In this document: one piece after another, positions 1 to 7,713 of the stretch
Layout of the letters: every line of letters begins with the position of its first letter
How positions within the stretch are numbered: the first letter of the stretch is position 1
Notes under the pieces: model-generated
Databases searched by the model: none
What the model was told of the DNA's origin: nothing
What the model saw: the letters and a program-made list of their open reading frames with translations, nothing else
Assembly (NCBI GenBank): GCA_036478595.1
Contig: JAZGEF010000069.1
Span: forward strand, 1 to 64,000
DNA length: 64,000 nucleotides
Source of the DNA: Granulosicoccus sp036478595
GTDB lineage: Bacteria; Pseudomonadota; Gammaproteobacteria; Granulosicoccales; Granulosicoccaceae
Direction of reading: 5' to 3'
Position numbers and translations under genes: made by a program

Positions 1-807
1 AAAACTCAGCCAAGATTTCCAGGTCAGATATTTGATACATATGTACAGAAGTCAAATAATTTACAGATATGGAACGAGGATCTAGCCTACTCACGGAGAT
101 ATGTCATTATCAGAATCGACGAAAATAGTATGATTATAAAAGTTAAGGTTGTAACCGGTGATCAGCTCGCGCGATTGGATACCACGGGCACACTGACGCA
201 GAAATATCAAGCACGTCTTGACATTGGTCAAAAAACAGCGGAGTTGGTCTCCAACTATGACACCGACTTACTATTTCCCTTGATGCAGCCAAGTATTGAA
301 GACGTGCTTCCAGCAAGCCCTGTTGACGACCCTAAGCCCGGCCAATTGATACCGATCAGAGACATGTTCAGTCTTCTTCAGTCATTAATTGGTAAAGAAT
401 TTCCGGATCTAGGTCATGATCAAGAACGCAATCGAGGTGCAGCATTACATAAGTTAGTATGCCACTGCTTGGGGTATGCGAGCTACCGAGATGATGGTCA
501 GTTTCCAGACGTACGACATCAACTGCTCGAAGTAAAACTTCAAACGTCGCCGACTATTGATCTTGGTCTGGTCCGTCCAGATAGCAGTGAAATTCTCAAC
601 GCCACATTGACTGCGGGCCATCATGTTAGGCACTGCGATGTACGCTATGCACTTTTTTATGGAACTACGAATAGTCAGATTGTTAAACTAACCCATCTTT
701 TTTTGACAACCGGAGAGAGTTTTTTCAAGAGGTTCCCCCAGTTCCAAGGAAATGTATTGAATAAAAAGCTCCAAATCCCGTTACCGACTGGGTTCTTTGA
801 CAGCTAG
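1..807 (+). CDS. Type II restriction endonuclease, 5' end outside window
   Basis: The reading frame is open from base 1 with no stop, so the gene starts left of the window; the ATG at 130 is only an internal methionine. Counted from that methionine, residues 126-136 carry a PD-(D/E)XK nuclease signature: Pro-Asp, then Glu134-Val-Lys136 in the string LLEVKLQ. The predicted product cleaves DNA in partnership with the methyltransferase on the opposite strand, whose 3' end overlaps this one by 27 bases tail to tail. The nuclease call rests on the motif and the adjacent methyltransferase; the recognition sequence cannot be read from the DNA. At least 268 residues are present. Confidence 0.72.
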   Translation, partial: KTQPRFPGQIFDTYVQKSNNLQIWNEDLAYSRRYVIIRIDENSMIIKVKVVTGDQLARLDTTGTLTQKYQARLDIGQKTAELVSNYDTDLLFPLMQPSIEDVLPASPVDDPKPGQLIPIRDMFSLLQSLIGKEFPDLGHDQERNRGAALHKLVCHCLGYASYRDDGQFPDVRHQLLEVKLQTSPTIDLGLVRPDSSEILNATLTAGHHVRHCDVRYALFYGTTNSQIVKLTHLFLTTGESFFKRFPQFQGNVLNKKLQIPLPTGFFDS

Positions 808-2526
808 TCCAAACGCTCGCCAAACGAGCGCATCGAGCTCTTTTTGAAGCTGTTGAGCATCATCCAATGGCATAAGATCGTATATCCGCTTAGCTTTGGA
901 GACAATAGCCTTACCGAATCTACTTTGTGGGTCCAGTAGCGGAAATTTTTCGACGTACTGTGTAATAAAACGTCGGCGACCGGAATAAAGCTTGTTGTGG
1001 AAACGAAGATCATAAAAATGCTCTATAAATGTCGAGTTTCCAATAGCAGCCGCAAGCCACAATAGGTCCGTTTCCTCGGCCTTGTTACAAACAAGCCAAT
1101 AACAATCACCGTTCACGACAGAACCATCCAAATCAAGCCAAAACGTAGGAGACTCAGATATATCACGGAACACTAGCTTGGTTTGCAGCCATGCTTCAGG
1201 ATCCTGTGGCACCCATATTTCAAACCACTCTCTACCTGCTTCGATTACATATTTCCGTCCTTCCAGTTCTGAGCGATGTTCCTTGAAATATGCTTGGCTG
1301 CGAGGAAATTTAGTTAAATTAACAGCACGCCTACGCCCGTTAACGACCTCATGCGGATAAATTATTTGCCTTGGTTTATTAGTTACCAGAGGCTTAAAGC
1401 GGTTAGCTACGTGGTGCGTGGTTAGAGCCTTTAACAGTTCGGGGCGCTGCCCAGCAAGAGTATCCTGCCAATCGTTTCGAATAAATATCTTATCTGCACA
1501 GGTTTTCACTCCTACCCGAATTTTTCCAATGTCCCGAAACGTCCCCCAGCTATGTGCTTCTACAGTTTCTAACCATTTGTCAGTAGCTTCAGTAGCGATC
1601 CGCCATATGCCACTAGATGTACCGCTAGTATCTAACCTACCATGCTGTACATTGAAACTACGCCCGTCTTGAATTTCCACAACACCAGAACTGTTAAGCG
1701 CCGAAATAGGGTTAGTGGCTGATTCTGTCGGATGTTCATCAGACTGGTATATTGAGGTAAAACCGGGGGGGCCTTGATTACTGCCATTTTTTCCTTCGAC
1801 AAGTAAAACCGCAGGTAAAACTGCCGCATTGAAAAGTTTAGTATCACCCAAATCCCATGCGTGACAAATATTGAAACGTTCTGAGAGCTCTAGTCTTACG
1901 GAGGCTCCAGATTTTGTACTCATGAATCTATTTGAAACTATAATCCCAGCAACACCTTTTGGTTTGAGAACCTGAGACATTCCTAGGATGAATGCATAAT
2001 ATAGATCAACACGTCCAGTCAAACCAAATTGCTTTGCAAGCTGCTGTGCAGCTGTGGCCCCCATAATTTGAGTTCGAACATATGGAGGGTTGGCAATAAT
2101 GAGATCAAAGGATTCAGGCACAGTTGATTGAAACAAATTTGCGTTGCCGTTTGAACCAAAATAATCAACAACGAAATTAAGAAAATTACCGAACTCCAAA
2201 TGTTGAGAAACGCTAGGAAACAGCTGATGCAGTCTTTCTGCTGCTATATCTAGAGCATGTTGATCAGTCTCAAAACCGTGGATCTCGATATTCTGTTTTG
2301 AATGTATAGGCAGTTGCTCAAGTAAACTGACAAGTAATTCTCCATGACCAATGGCGGGATCCAGGATGCGTAGTGGTCTGCCTTCTGGCATTTCTTCAGT
2401 TTGTCGAAGAATTTGTTGCGCTACGAAGTCAGCAAGAATCTTTGGTGTATATGTAGCCCCACCTGATTTTTCATCTGATACAACTGCATATCGTGCATCT
2501 GTGACCGGCTCTGTATGTACTGGCAC
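781..2526 (-). CDS. N6-adenine DNA methyltransferase of a type II R-M system
   Basis: This 581-residue protein methylates adenine in a specific site and so protects host DNA from the neighbouring nuclease. The SAM-binding motif I is DPAIGHG (residues 56-62) and the catalytic motif IV is NPPY (146-149), the order of the TaqI/Eco57I-like gamma class. The C-terminal half is probably the target recognition domain. The start is GTG, preceded by GAGGA at six bases' distance. The gene reads away from the integrase, the orientation expected of the first gene on the cassette side of an integron, and has its own promoter at 2556-2584. The 3' end overlaps the nuclease gene convergently. Confidence 0.88.
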   Translation of the reverse strand: MPVHTEPVTDARYAVVSDEKSGGATYTPKILADFVAQQILRQTEEMPEGRPLRILDPAIGHGELLVSLLEQLPIHSKQNIEIHGFETDQHALDIAAERLHQLFPSVSQHLEFGNFLNFVVDYFGSNGNANLFQSTVPESFDLIIANPPYVRTQIMGATAAQQLAKQFGLTGRVDLYYAFILGMSQVLKPKGVAGIIVSNRFMSTKSGASVRLELSERFNICHAWDLGDTKLFNAAVLPAVLLVEGKNGSNQGPPGFTSIYQSDEHPTESATNPISALNSSGVVEIQDGRSFNVQHGRLDTSGTSSGIWRIATEATDKWLETVEAHSWGTFRDIGKIRVGVKTCADKIFIRNDWQDTLAGQRPELLKALTTHHVANRFKPLVTNKPRQIIYPHEVVNGRRRAVNLTKFPRSQAYFKEHRSELEGRKYVIEAGREWFEIWVPQDPEAWLQTKLVFRDISESPTFWLDLDGSVVNGDCYWLVCNKAEETDLLWLAAAIGNSTFIEHFYDLRFHNKLYSGRRRFITQYVEKFPLLDPQSRFGKAIVSKAKRIYDLMPLDDAQQLQKELDALVWRAFGLAVKEPSR

Positions 2527-2555
2527 GCAATTTCCTCACTTTTAGAGTGCTACTT

Positions 2556-2584
2556 ATAGTATTCATTTTTTAGAGTACTTTCAA
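2556..2584 (-). promoter_or_regulatory. Sigma70-type promoter for the methyltransferase
   Basis: On the minus strand, TTGAAA (2579-2584) is followed after exactly 17 bases by TACTAT (2556-2561), about 30 bases before the GTG start. If the upstream gene is an integron integrase, this sits where a cassette promoter would be expected. Prediction by motif only. Confidence 0.45.
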
Positions 2585-2628
2585 GTACAAAATTAGCACA
2601 AGTATATTACTGCAAAATGTTGTACGTA

Positions 2629-2675
2629 AGCTAACAGTTACCTTAAGCGGAAAAACCGCTTAAGTATAGTTATCC
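2629..2675. other. attC/attI-like palindromic site beside integrase
   Basis: A perfect 9-bp inverted repeat, CTTAAGCGG (2642-2650) and CCGCTTAAG (2656-2664), encloses a 5-base AAAAA loop. It is flanked by AGCTAAC (2629-2635) and GTTATCC (2669-2675), which resemble the integron core sites RYYYAAC and GTTRRRY with one and two departures. The TTAAGCG core appears again at 2741-2747. No T-tract follows, so it is not an obvious terminator. A folded recombination site is the reading I prefer; a regulatory palindrome is the alternative. Confidence 0.35.
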
Positions 2676-2792
2676 AGTTTTCCCGATATGTGAATGGTGG
2701 CAAACTGTGACCTATCGATAATCTACCGCGTTTCAATGGTTTAAGCGTAGCACATCAATTTTTAGAATAATTATGCGGAATTGTATGGGCGA

Positions 2793-2821
2793 TTGACATT
2801 CGCTAAATTAGCGTATACGGT
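2793..2821 (+). promoter_or_regulatory. Integrase promoter
   Basis: A consensus -35 TTGACA (2793-2798) is followed by candidate -10 elements TATACG (2814-2819, 15-base spacer) or TACGGT (2816-2821, 17-base spacer). A perfect palindrome, CGCTAA-A-TTAGCG (2801-2813), fills the spacer. Either -10 overlaps the LexA box at 2816-2835. The ribosome binding site GGAG (2838-2841) lies seven bases before the ATG. Confidence 0.55.
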
Positions 2822-2835
2822 AATTATATACAGTA
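2816..2835. promoter_or_regulatory. LexA (SOS) box over integrase promoter
   Basis: TACGGTAATTATATACAGTA matches the E. coli-type LexA operator TACTGTATATATATACAGTA at 17 of 20 positions. The CTGT arm is changed to CGGT and the ACAG arm is intact. It covers the -10 region and ends 13 bases before the start codon, so LexA would block transcription. SOS control of intI is established for integron integrases of Vibrio and class 1 integrons. Confidence 0.65.
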
Positions 2836-2848
2836 TTGGAGATCGTCA

Positions 2849-3817
2849 ATGTCGGCTTTCATGGATGAATGCAGAGCTGCAATGCGTGTGCGGCACTTGG
2901 CGTACCAAACTGAAAAAACGTATTTGCAATGGATAAAAAGGTTTATCCTATTTCACGATAAACAACATCCCAAAGAGATGCATGATCCAGAAGTTATTCA
3001 GTTCCTGAATTATATTTCTGACAAACGCCATTGCAGCCCGAGCACACAATCTCAGGCCTTATGTGCCCTGGTCTTCTTATATCGGCACGTTATAGGGCGA
3101 CCATTAGGAGATTTGGGCGGTATCACTCATGCAAAAGCAAAAATTCGCACACCTGTCGTGCTGGCCCCGGACGAGGTGGCCGACGTACTAAACGAACTAA
3201 AAGGTGTAGACAAACTCATTGTCGAACTCATGTACGGATCTGGGTTACGCGTCAGTGAAGCATTAGCAATTAGAGTACAAGATATTGACTTTAACAACCG
3301 CTGTTTAACCATTCGGATGGGCAAGGGAAACAAAGACCGGATTGTCACTCTGGCAACTTCACTAGAGTCAGCACTCAAATTGCAAATCAATCGCGCACTC
3401 GCCCTGCACAAGTGGGATTTAGATCGCGGTATGGGTTTTTCACCGACCCCTTACGCATTAAGAAAAAAATTAGGCACATCACTTAACAAACCTGGCTGGC
3501 AGTATATCTTCCCGTCGTCGCGTTTGTGTGCGATACCGGATGCTGGTGAGTTAGTACGATACCATCGGCACCCAGACAACATCAGGAAGTCGATCGCGCG
3601 CGCGTGTAAACGCTGTAAAATATCGCGCCGAGTAACCAGCCACACCTTTCGACATAGTTTCGCTACACATCTGCTGCAAGGCGGAGCAGACATACGCACG
3701 GTACAAGATCAACTCGGACATGCCGATGTCAAAACAACCGAAATCTATACACACGTCATCAAACGCGGCGCCAATGGCGTTATTTCACCACTGGATCAAC
3801 TTAAACGTAAAAAATAA
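2849..3817 (+). CDS. intI: Integron-type tyrosine recombinase IntI
   Basis: This 322-residue site-specific recombinase has a complete tyrosine recombinase set: Arg134, Lys159, His265, Arg268, His291 and nucleophile Tyr300. The N-terminal SAM-like core-binding domain covers about residues 1-90. Between residues 190 and 245 is an insertion containing GWQYIFPSS and RYHRHPDNIRKS. This is the region that distinguishes IntI from XerC/D and contacts folded attC DNA in the family. The C-terminus GVISPLDQL is also IntI-like. The start is supported by GGAG and by the LexA-covered promoter. It is divergent from the methyltransferase, so cassettes would extend leftward out of the window. An IS66-type pair follows downstream. 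Confidence 0.85.
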   Translation: MSAFMDECRAAMRVRHLAYQTEKTYLQWIKRFILFHDKQHPKEMHDPEVIQFLNYISDKRHCSPSTQSQALCALVFLYRHVIGRPLGDLGGITHAKAKIRTPVVLAPDEVADVLNELKGVDKLIVELMYGSGLRVSEALAIRVQDIDFNNRCLTIRMGKGNKDRIVTLATSLESALKLQINRALALHKWDLDRGMGFSPTPYALRKKLGTSLNKPGWQYIFPSSRLCAIPDAGELVRYHRHPDNIRKSIARACKRCKISRRVTSHTFRHSFATHLLQGGADIRTVQDQLGHADVKTTEIYTHVIKRGANGVISPLDQLKRKK

Positions 3818-3952
3818 CACCAGAGAAAGCTAGCTCAAGCTTAAACAGACAGATAATCGTCGGGTTGCTAATCGCAGCGCACCACACATCAAGCAATCTC
3901 CGGTGTTCTTCCGGCTGGCACGCGCAAATCTGAGCTGATTTTCTGATTAACC

Positions 3953-3986
3953 TATCTCCACGAACTTATCGTACTTGATGGAGATA
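3953..3986 (+). promoter_or_regulatory. Hairpin hiding the tnpA ribosome binding site
   Basis: TATCTCCA (3953-3960) and TGGAGATA (3979-3986) form a perfect 8-bp stem with an 18-base loop. The GGAG of the tnpA ribosome binding site (3980-3983) is inside the 3' arm, with the ATG at 3991. A transcript entering from outside would contain both arms and hide the site. Such protection is known for other insertion sequences; for this pair it is inference. Confidence 0.45.
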
Positions 3987-3990
3987 ACCG

Positions 3991-4419
3991 ATGTCAGCCA
4001 CAACACCCTCATTCAACCCAACGCTTGAGAGCGTTCAGGAATCGTTCGATCATTGGCGAGAGACTCGTGACAAGCGATCCCGAACACCAATCAGTTTGCA
4101 ACGCAGGGCTGTCGCGTCACGCGACTCATACCCCGCATCGCACATATACAGTGCGTTAAAAATTAATGATACGGCACTCAAACGCTGGGCGCATGAGTCG
4201 TTACCTGACTCCCCTTCGTTGCCAGCAGCGTCGCATACCGCACTGGTGGAATTACCTGCCGAGCCAATAGCACCGGCCCATTGTGATTCATTTGCCAATC
4301 TGATTAATTCGCTCAGCATTGAGTTGGACGATTCGATGCAACTGCACGTGCAGGGTAGTTTTACGCTAGAGCAATTGCTGTGTGCCGCACGCCAGCATCA
4401 GCGCGGGGCCTGCACATGA
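3991..4419 (+). CDS. tnpA: IS66-type accessory protein TnpA
   Basis: The 142-residue protein resembles the IS66 family OrfA/TnpA group: an N-terminal segment with FDHWRETRDKRSRTPISL, then SHIYSALKINDTALKRW, which reads as a DNA-binding helix-turn-helix. TnpA is one of three proteins normally needed for IS66 transposition. The stop overlaps the start of tnpB in an ATGA, so the two are probably translationally coupled. The tnpC transposase gene that should follow is missing. The family call rests mainly on the neighbour, because TnpA proteins diverge quickly. Confidence 0.6.
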   Translation: MSATTPSFNPTLESVQESFDHWRETRDKRSRTPISLQRRAVASRDSYPASHIYSALKINDTALKRWAHESLPDSPSLPAASHTALVELPAEPIAPAHCDSFANLINSLSIELDDSMQLHVQGSFTLEQLLCAARQHQRGACT

Positions 4420-5024
4420 TTTTACTCACCCATGAGACGCGGATTGTGTTGAGCGTTGTGCCTGTCGATTTTCGCCGCGGCATCGATGGTTTTGTTGCGC
4501 TGCACCAAAACACCCAGGCGCTACAACCTCGTGACGTAAGCGTTATCGTGTTCATCAATCGCGCCCGCACCATGATCCGGGTGTTGAGCTATGATGTTAA
4601 CGGATACTGGTTGATGGCCAAGCGACTCAGTCGCGGCAAATTCACCGGCTGGCCTGATGGACAACGCGCTTTGCCGCCTACCAGTGCACGAGAGTTGCGC
4701 ATTATTCTTGGTGGTGCAACTTGGACAGCTCCCGAGAATAAGCCACACACATCATCGACGACAGTGGATTCCCTGCAAGTGAAGAACCCAGCAACAGGTG
4801 ATGGCTCATCTGCCGAGTTTGTGAATCTGTCCGAGAGCGATCTGGATGCCTTGCTCGATCGCAGGAAGCTGTTGGGTATGGTGCGCTCTTCAGAGAAACT
4901 GCGCGATCTGGTGCCAGCTACTGATGAGGCCTGCTCATCGGCAGCTGTCAGTGACAAGCGCAACACCACTCAAGGTGCGAAAAAGAACCGCTACAAGCCC
5001 AAGAAAAAACCACCCATACATTAA
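4416..5024 (+). CDS. tnpB: IS66-type accessory protein TnpB with C-terminal extension
   Basis: The 202-residue product begins with the TnpB core (about residues 1-100): SVVPVDFRRGIDGFVALH, then VIVFINRARTMIRVLSYD and a later RLSRGKFTGWP. These are typical of the IS66 Orf2/TnpB family, whose members are usually near 115 residues. Here about 85 further residues follow, ending in a lysine-rich tail (KKNRYKPKKKPPIH). No tnpC lies downstream; the stop is two bases from the end of a convergent pseudogene. This is either a remnant of an IS66 element or an immobile orphan pair. The start at 4416 is chosen because of the ATGA overlap with tnpA. Confidence 0.7.
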   Translation: MILLTHETRIVLSVVPVDFRRGIDGFVALHQNTQALQPRDVSVIVFINRARTMIRVLSYDVNGYWLMAKRLSRGKFTGWPDGQRALPPTSARELRIILGGATWTAPENKPHTSSTTVDSLQVKNPATGDGSSAEFVNLSESDLDALLDRRKLLGMVRSSEKLRDLVPATDEACSSAAVSDKRNTTQGAKKNRYKPKKKPPIH

Positions 5025-5026
5025 GA

Positions 5027-5808
5027 CTAACCGTCATTTTTTCTCAATGAAGAGGCAATGGAATTAATCGTGTTTTCTGGCAACTTGCCGATGACCATCA
5101 TCGACACTTTGTCCTGCGTCCAGGAAGCCGTTGTCAGTTCGTAACGGACATCACTTTGAACGGTGGAATTCGGTAAATTCTGTTGGAAATAACAGATGGC
5201 AACCGGCGTGCCATTTGAATGCAAATATGCCAATTGAACCAATGGAGTTTGGTCAAATTTAAGTATCTGCCCACGCTTGAATTGGAGTTGCTGCTCACGC
5301 ATGTCGGGTACGGTAATAGAAATTCCGCTTAATTGACTCAGTCGTGTAGCGGTGGAAGTTGAGGTGTCGTCTTTAGACGGAAGATGATTGAGTGTCTCTT
5401 CGGTATTCAAAGCTTGGTAGACTGCGACACTATCACGCCAATCGTCAATTGACTGTTTATTTTGAAATAATCGGTCGAAGCCAACACCATGTAGCACTAC
5501 CAAACACATGCAGCCCACCGCAGCTACTTTTCCAAAAAGACGTATCCACGATTTGCACGCTTGCCTGTTTGTTCGACCGCTTTACTACCATCCAGCCGGT
5601 GTTGCAGGCGCGCGACCGGTGCATGCTCCAACATTTGATCAAATACCTTCTTGATGCCATCTTCGGGAACAGTGCACAGCGCGCTACAACGCGTCTGTAG
5701 AATCTCGTTGCTCAGCAATCTTTGCTCAATTCGCGATGCACTCTGCGAATCAATTCTACCTTCCACGTTGGCAAGCAGATCATCATCAGTAATACTTTCA
5801 TCGCTCAA
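5027..5808 (-). pseudogene. Anti-sigma factor gene broken by a frameshift
   Basis: The first 94 codons (5808 to 5524) encode an anti-sigma N-terminus, with ITDDDLLANVEGRIDSQSAS resembling the zinc-less anti-sigma domain. The frame then meets TAG. In the -1 frame the protein continues through a transmembrane segment (VAAVGCMCLVVLHGVG) into a periplasmic domain with LVQLAYLHSNGTPVAICYF, typical of RsiW/ChrR-like anti-sigma factors, ending at 5027. The alternate frame has stops upstream of about 5585, so the shift lies between roughly 5535 and 5583. Translation would start at TTG 5808, overlapping the stop of the sigma factor remnant. Sequencing error or programmed shifting are alternatives. Confidence 0.65.
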
Positions 5809-6053
5809 GTGATATTACCCTTTTTAGCGCTGTGCGCGACCATGTTTGGCTCTCGATCTACGATTCCACGCAAGCTGCTACGAGCGCGCGCCAACCGACT
5901 CATCAAGTTCCTTCGGCAACACCAAGAATAGAAGCAGCTTGGCGTATGCTATGGCCTTCAACACTTACTAACAGCAGCGCCGAACGCTGTACCCTCAGGC
6001 AGAGCATCTATTATATCTAACACCTGAGACAGAAAAATCACATGTAGTGCAAG
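5805..6053 (-). pseudogene. ECF sigma factor remnant (region 4)
   Basis: No intact frame exists, but three frame segments joined in order give a sigma70 region 4.2. They are VLDIIDALPEG, then QRSALLLVSVEGHSIRQAAS with ILGVAEGT, then LMSRLARARSSLRGIV. One shift falls after the LPEG codons and one after the GVAEGT codons. Region 2 and the start are absent, apparently deleted at the junction with the hydrolase fragment to the right. The stop TGA (5807-5805) overlaps the TTG start of the anti-sigma gene, as in a normal sigma/anti-sigma operon. I recognise it from the LPEGQR and GTLMSRLARAR signatures. Confidence 0.65.
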
Positions 6054-6061
6054 GACCACCT

Positions 6062-6289
6062 TCAAATAACACTCCGCGGCGATTCCAATACTTGACCTGT
6101 TTGGAGCGTTAGCTCGTAGGTATCTGTGGGTAAGCCTGGTGGTTCAACAGCTTCGGCTAATCGCCCAGTTTCGTCTGTTGCAGTGTAAAATAGCGTTTCA
6201 CGAGTACGTAAGTTGGCCAACGTTACAGCAACACCCGCCGCGTGCGTACCATCGTTACCGTTAAGAGTATGTGATGATATGATCACCAT
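6062..6289 (-). pseudogene. Truncated 5-hydroxyisourate hydrolase
   Basis: The 75-residue frame starts ISSHTLNGNDGTHAAGVAVTL and continues to TYELTLQTGQ. This matches the first two thirds of the transthyretin-like hydrolase that acts in urate breakdown. The family ends with a YRGS tetrapeptide and another strand region; both are missing here and the last ten residues look unrelated. Loss of the C-terminal part should remove the active-site Ser/His contribution, so this is called a pseudogene. It adjoins the sigma remnant, suggesting that one deletion trimmed both. Confidence 0.6.
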
Positions 6290-6364
6290 TATCCAATTGA
6301 TGCCATACCGCGTTTGTCTGATGTGGCTGCACTAATGACCGCTCTTGCGCGAATGAGCTTCTGA

Positions 6365-7675
6365 TTAAACATATCGATTAACGATATTCTCTAGCATCTC
6401 TTGCTGCCCGGAGCGCGGCTCGGGGTTGGTGTCGTTGTCTAGCACCAACTTACTAATCGCTTCAAGATCCATGCTGCCATCCAACATCTTGTTAGCCGCA
6501 GCATCATTCCAGCCTGCGTAGCGATCTTCTAACGGTGACAAGAGCGCTTTATCTTCTACCATCGCGGCCGCAGCTTTAAACCCGCGTGCACAACAATCCA
6601 TACCGCCGATATGTGCCATCAATAGATCTTCAGGATCGATTGATTGACGGCGAAGCTTTGCATCGAAGTTAGTACCACCAGTAGTAAAACCACCGCCTTG
6701 CAAAACATGGTAATAAGCCATTGCCATCTCGGGCACGTTGTTAGGAAATTGATCCGTATCCCAACCTGATTGATAATCGTTGCGGTTCATATCAATAGAA
6801 CCAAAAATACCGAGCGCATTGGCCGTAGCCAGCTCGTGCTCAAACGAATGACCCGCCAATATCGCGTGACCCTGTTCTATGTTGACCTTCACTTCGTTCT
6901 CGAGGCCATAGCGTTTTAAGAAACCGTAAACGGTCGCAACGTCGTAGTCATACTGATGTTTAGTTGGCTCTTGAGGTTTTGGTTCTATTAGTATCGCGCC
7001 TTTAAAGCCAATTTTGTGTTTGTACTCAACCACAAGATTAAGGAAGCGGCCTAACTGATCCAGCTCTTTGCCCATATTGGTGTTAAGCAGAGTCTCATAC
7101 CCTTCTCTACCACCCCACAGCACGTAGTTTTCACCGTTGAGTTGCTTGGTTGCATCCATACAGGTTTTAACAGTCGCTGCTGCGAATGCAAACACATCAG
7201 GATCAGGATTAGTAGCACCGCCGCTCATATAGCGCTTATGTGAAAATAGATTGGCCGTACCCCAAAGCAGTTTCATGCCGGTGTCTGACATCTTCTGCTC
7301 GAAGTAATCGGTTATCTCTTGAAGGTTACGGGTGTTTTCAGCAAAGTTTTTACCTTCTGGGCGCACATCAGCATCATGAAAGCAGAAGTATGGCGCACCT
7401 AGTGCCGTAAACATCTCAAACGCAACATCGGCCTTTAACTTAGCGTTCTCCATGGTGTCGCCAAACCAGGCGCGATCAAATGTTTGTCCGCCAAATGGAT
7501 CACCGCCCGGCCACACAAAATTATGCCAGTAACACACAGCAAAACGCAGGTGATCTTCCATGCGTTTACCCAGTACCACTTCATCAGGCTTGTAATAACG
7601 AAACTCCAGCGGATTTTTGCTCTGCTCGCCACCAAACTTAATGCGTTCGATATCCCCAAAAAAACCTGTGCTCAT
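6365..7675 (-). CDS. xylA: Xylose isomerase
   Basis: XylA converts D-xylose to D-xylulose in the cytoplasm. The 436-residue length and strings such as YWHNFVWPGGDPFGG, the catalytic FCFHDADVRPEG and NIEQGHAILAGHSFEHE are class II xylose isomerase signatures, and the metal-binding acidic residues appear in order. ATG at 7675 is chosen over the TTG two codons earlier because AGAGG sits six bases before it. It is the last gene of the leftward arm xylF-xylH-xylG-xylA, 38 bases after xylG. Expression probably follows the ROK regulator at 11233. Confidence 0.96.
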   Translation of the reverse strand: MSTGFFGDIERIKFGGEQSKNPLEFRYYKPDEVVLGKRMEDHLRFAVCYWHNFVWPGGDPFGGQTFDRAWFGDTMENAKLKADVAFEMFTALGAPYFCFHDADVRPEGKNFAENTRNLQEITDYFEQKMSDTGMKLLWGTANLFSHKRYMSGGATNPDPDVFAFAAATVKTCMDATKQLNGENYVLWGGREGYETLLNTNMGKELDQLGRFLNLVVEYKHKIGFKGAILIEPKPQEPTKHQYDYDVATVYGFLKRYGLENEVKVNIEQGHAILAGHSFEHELATANALGIFGSIDMNRNDYQSGWDTDQFPNNVPEMAMAYYHVLQGGGFTTGGTNFDAKLRRQSIDPEDLLMAHIGGMDCCARGFKAAAAMVEDKALLSPLEDRYAGWNDAAANKMLDGSMDLEAISKLVLDNDTNPEPRSGQQEMLENIVNRYV

Positions 7676-7713
7676 AAGCAACCTCTACTATTGTTATTTT
7701 TGTATCCGAAATG

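Noticed and set aside
3818..3990. Possible attC site or terminator downstream of the integrase
   Set aside because: Only a 5-bp AAGCT/AGCTT repeat was found, with no core sites and no T-tract.
5520..5585. Programmed -1 frameshift in the anti-sigma gene
   Set aside because: A T-run and an A-run lie before the stop, but neither forms a standard X-XXY-YYZ slippery heptamer, and the neighbouring sigma gene is clearly decayed, so mutation is the simpler reading.
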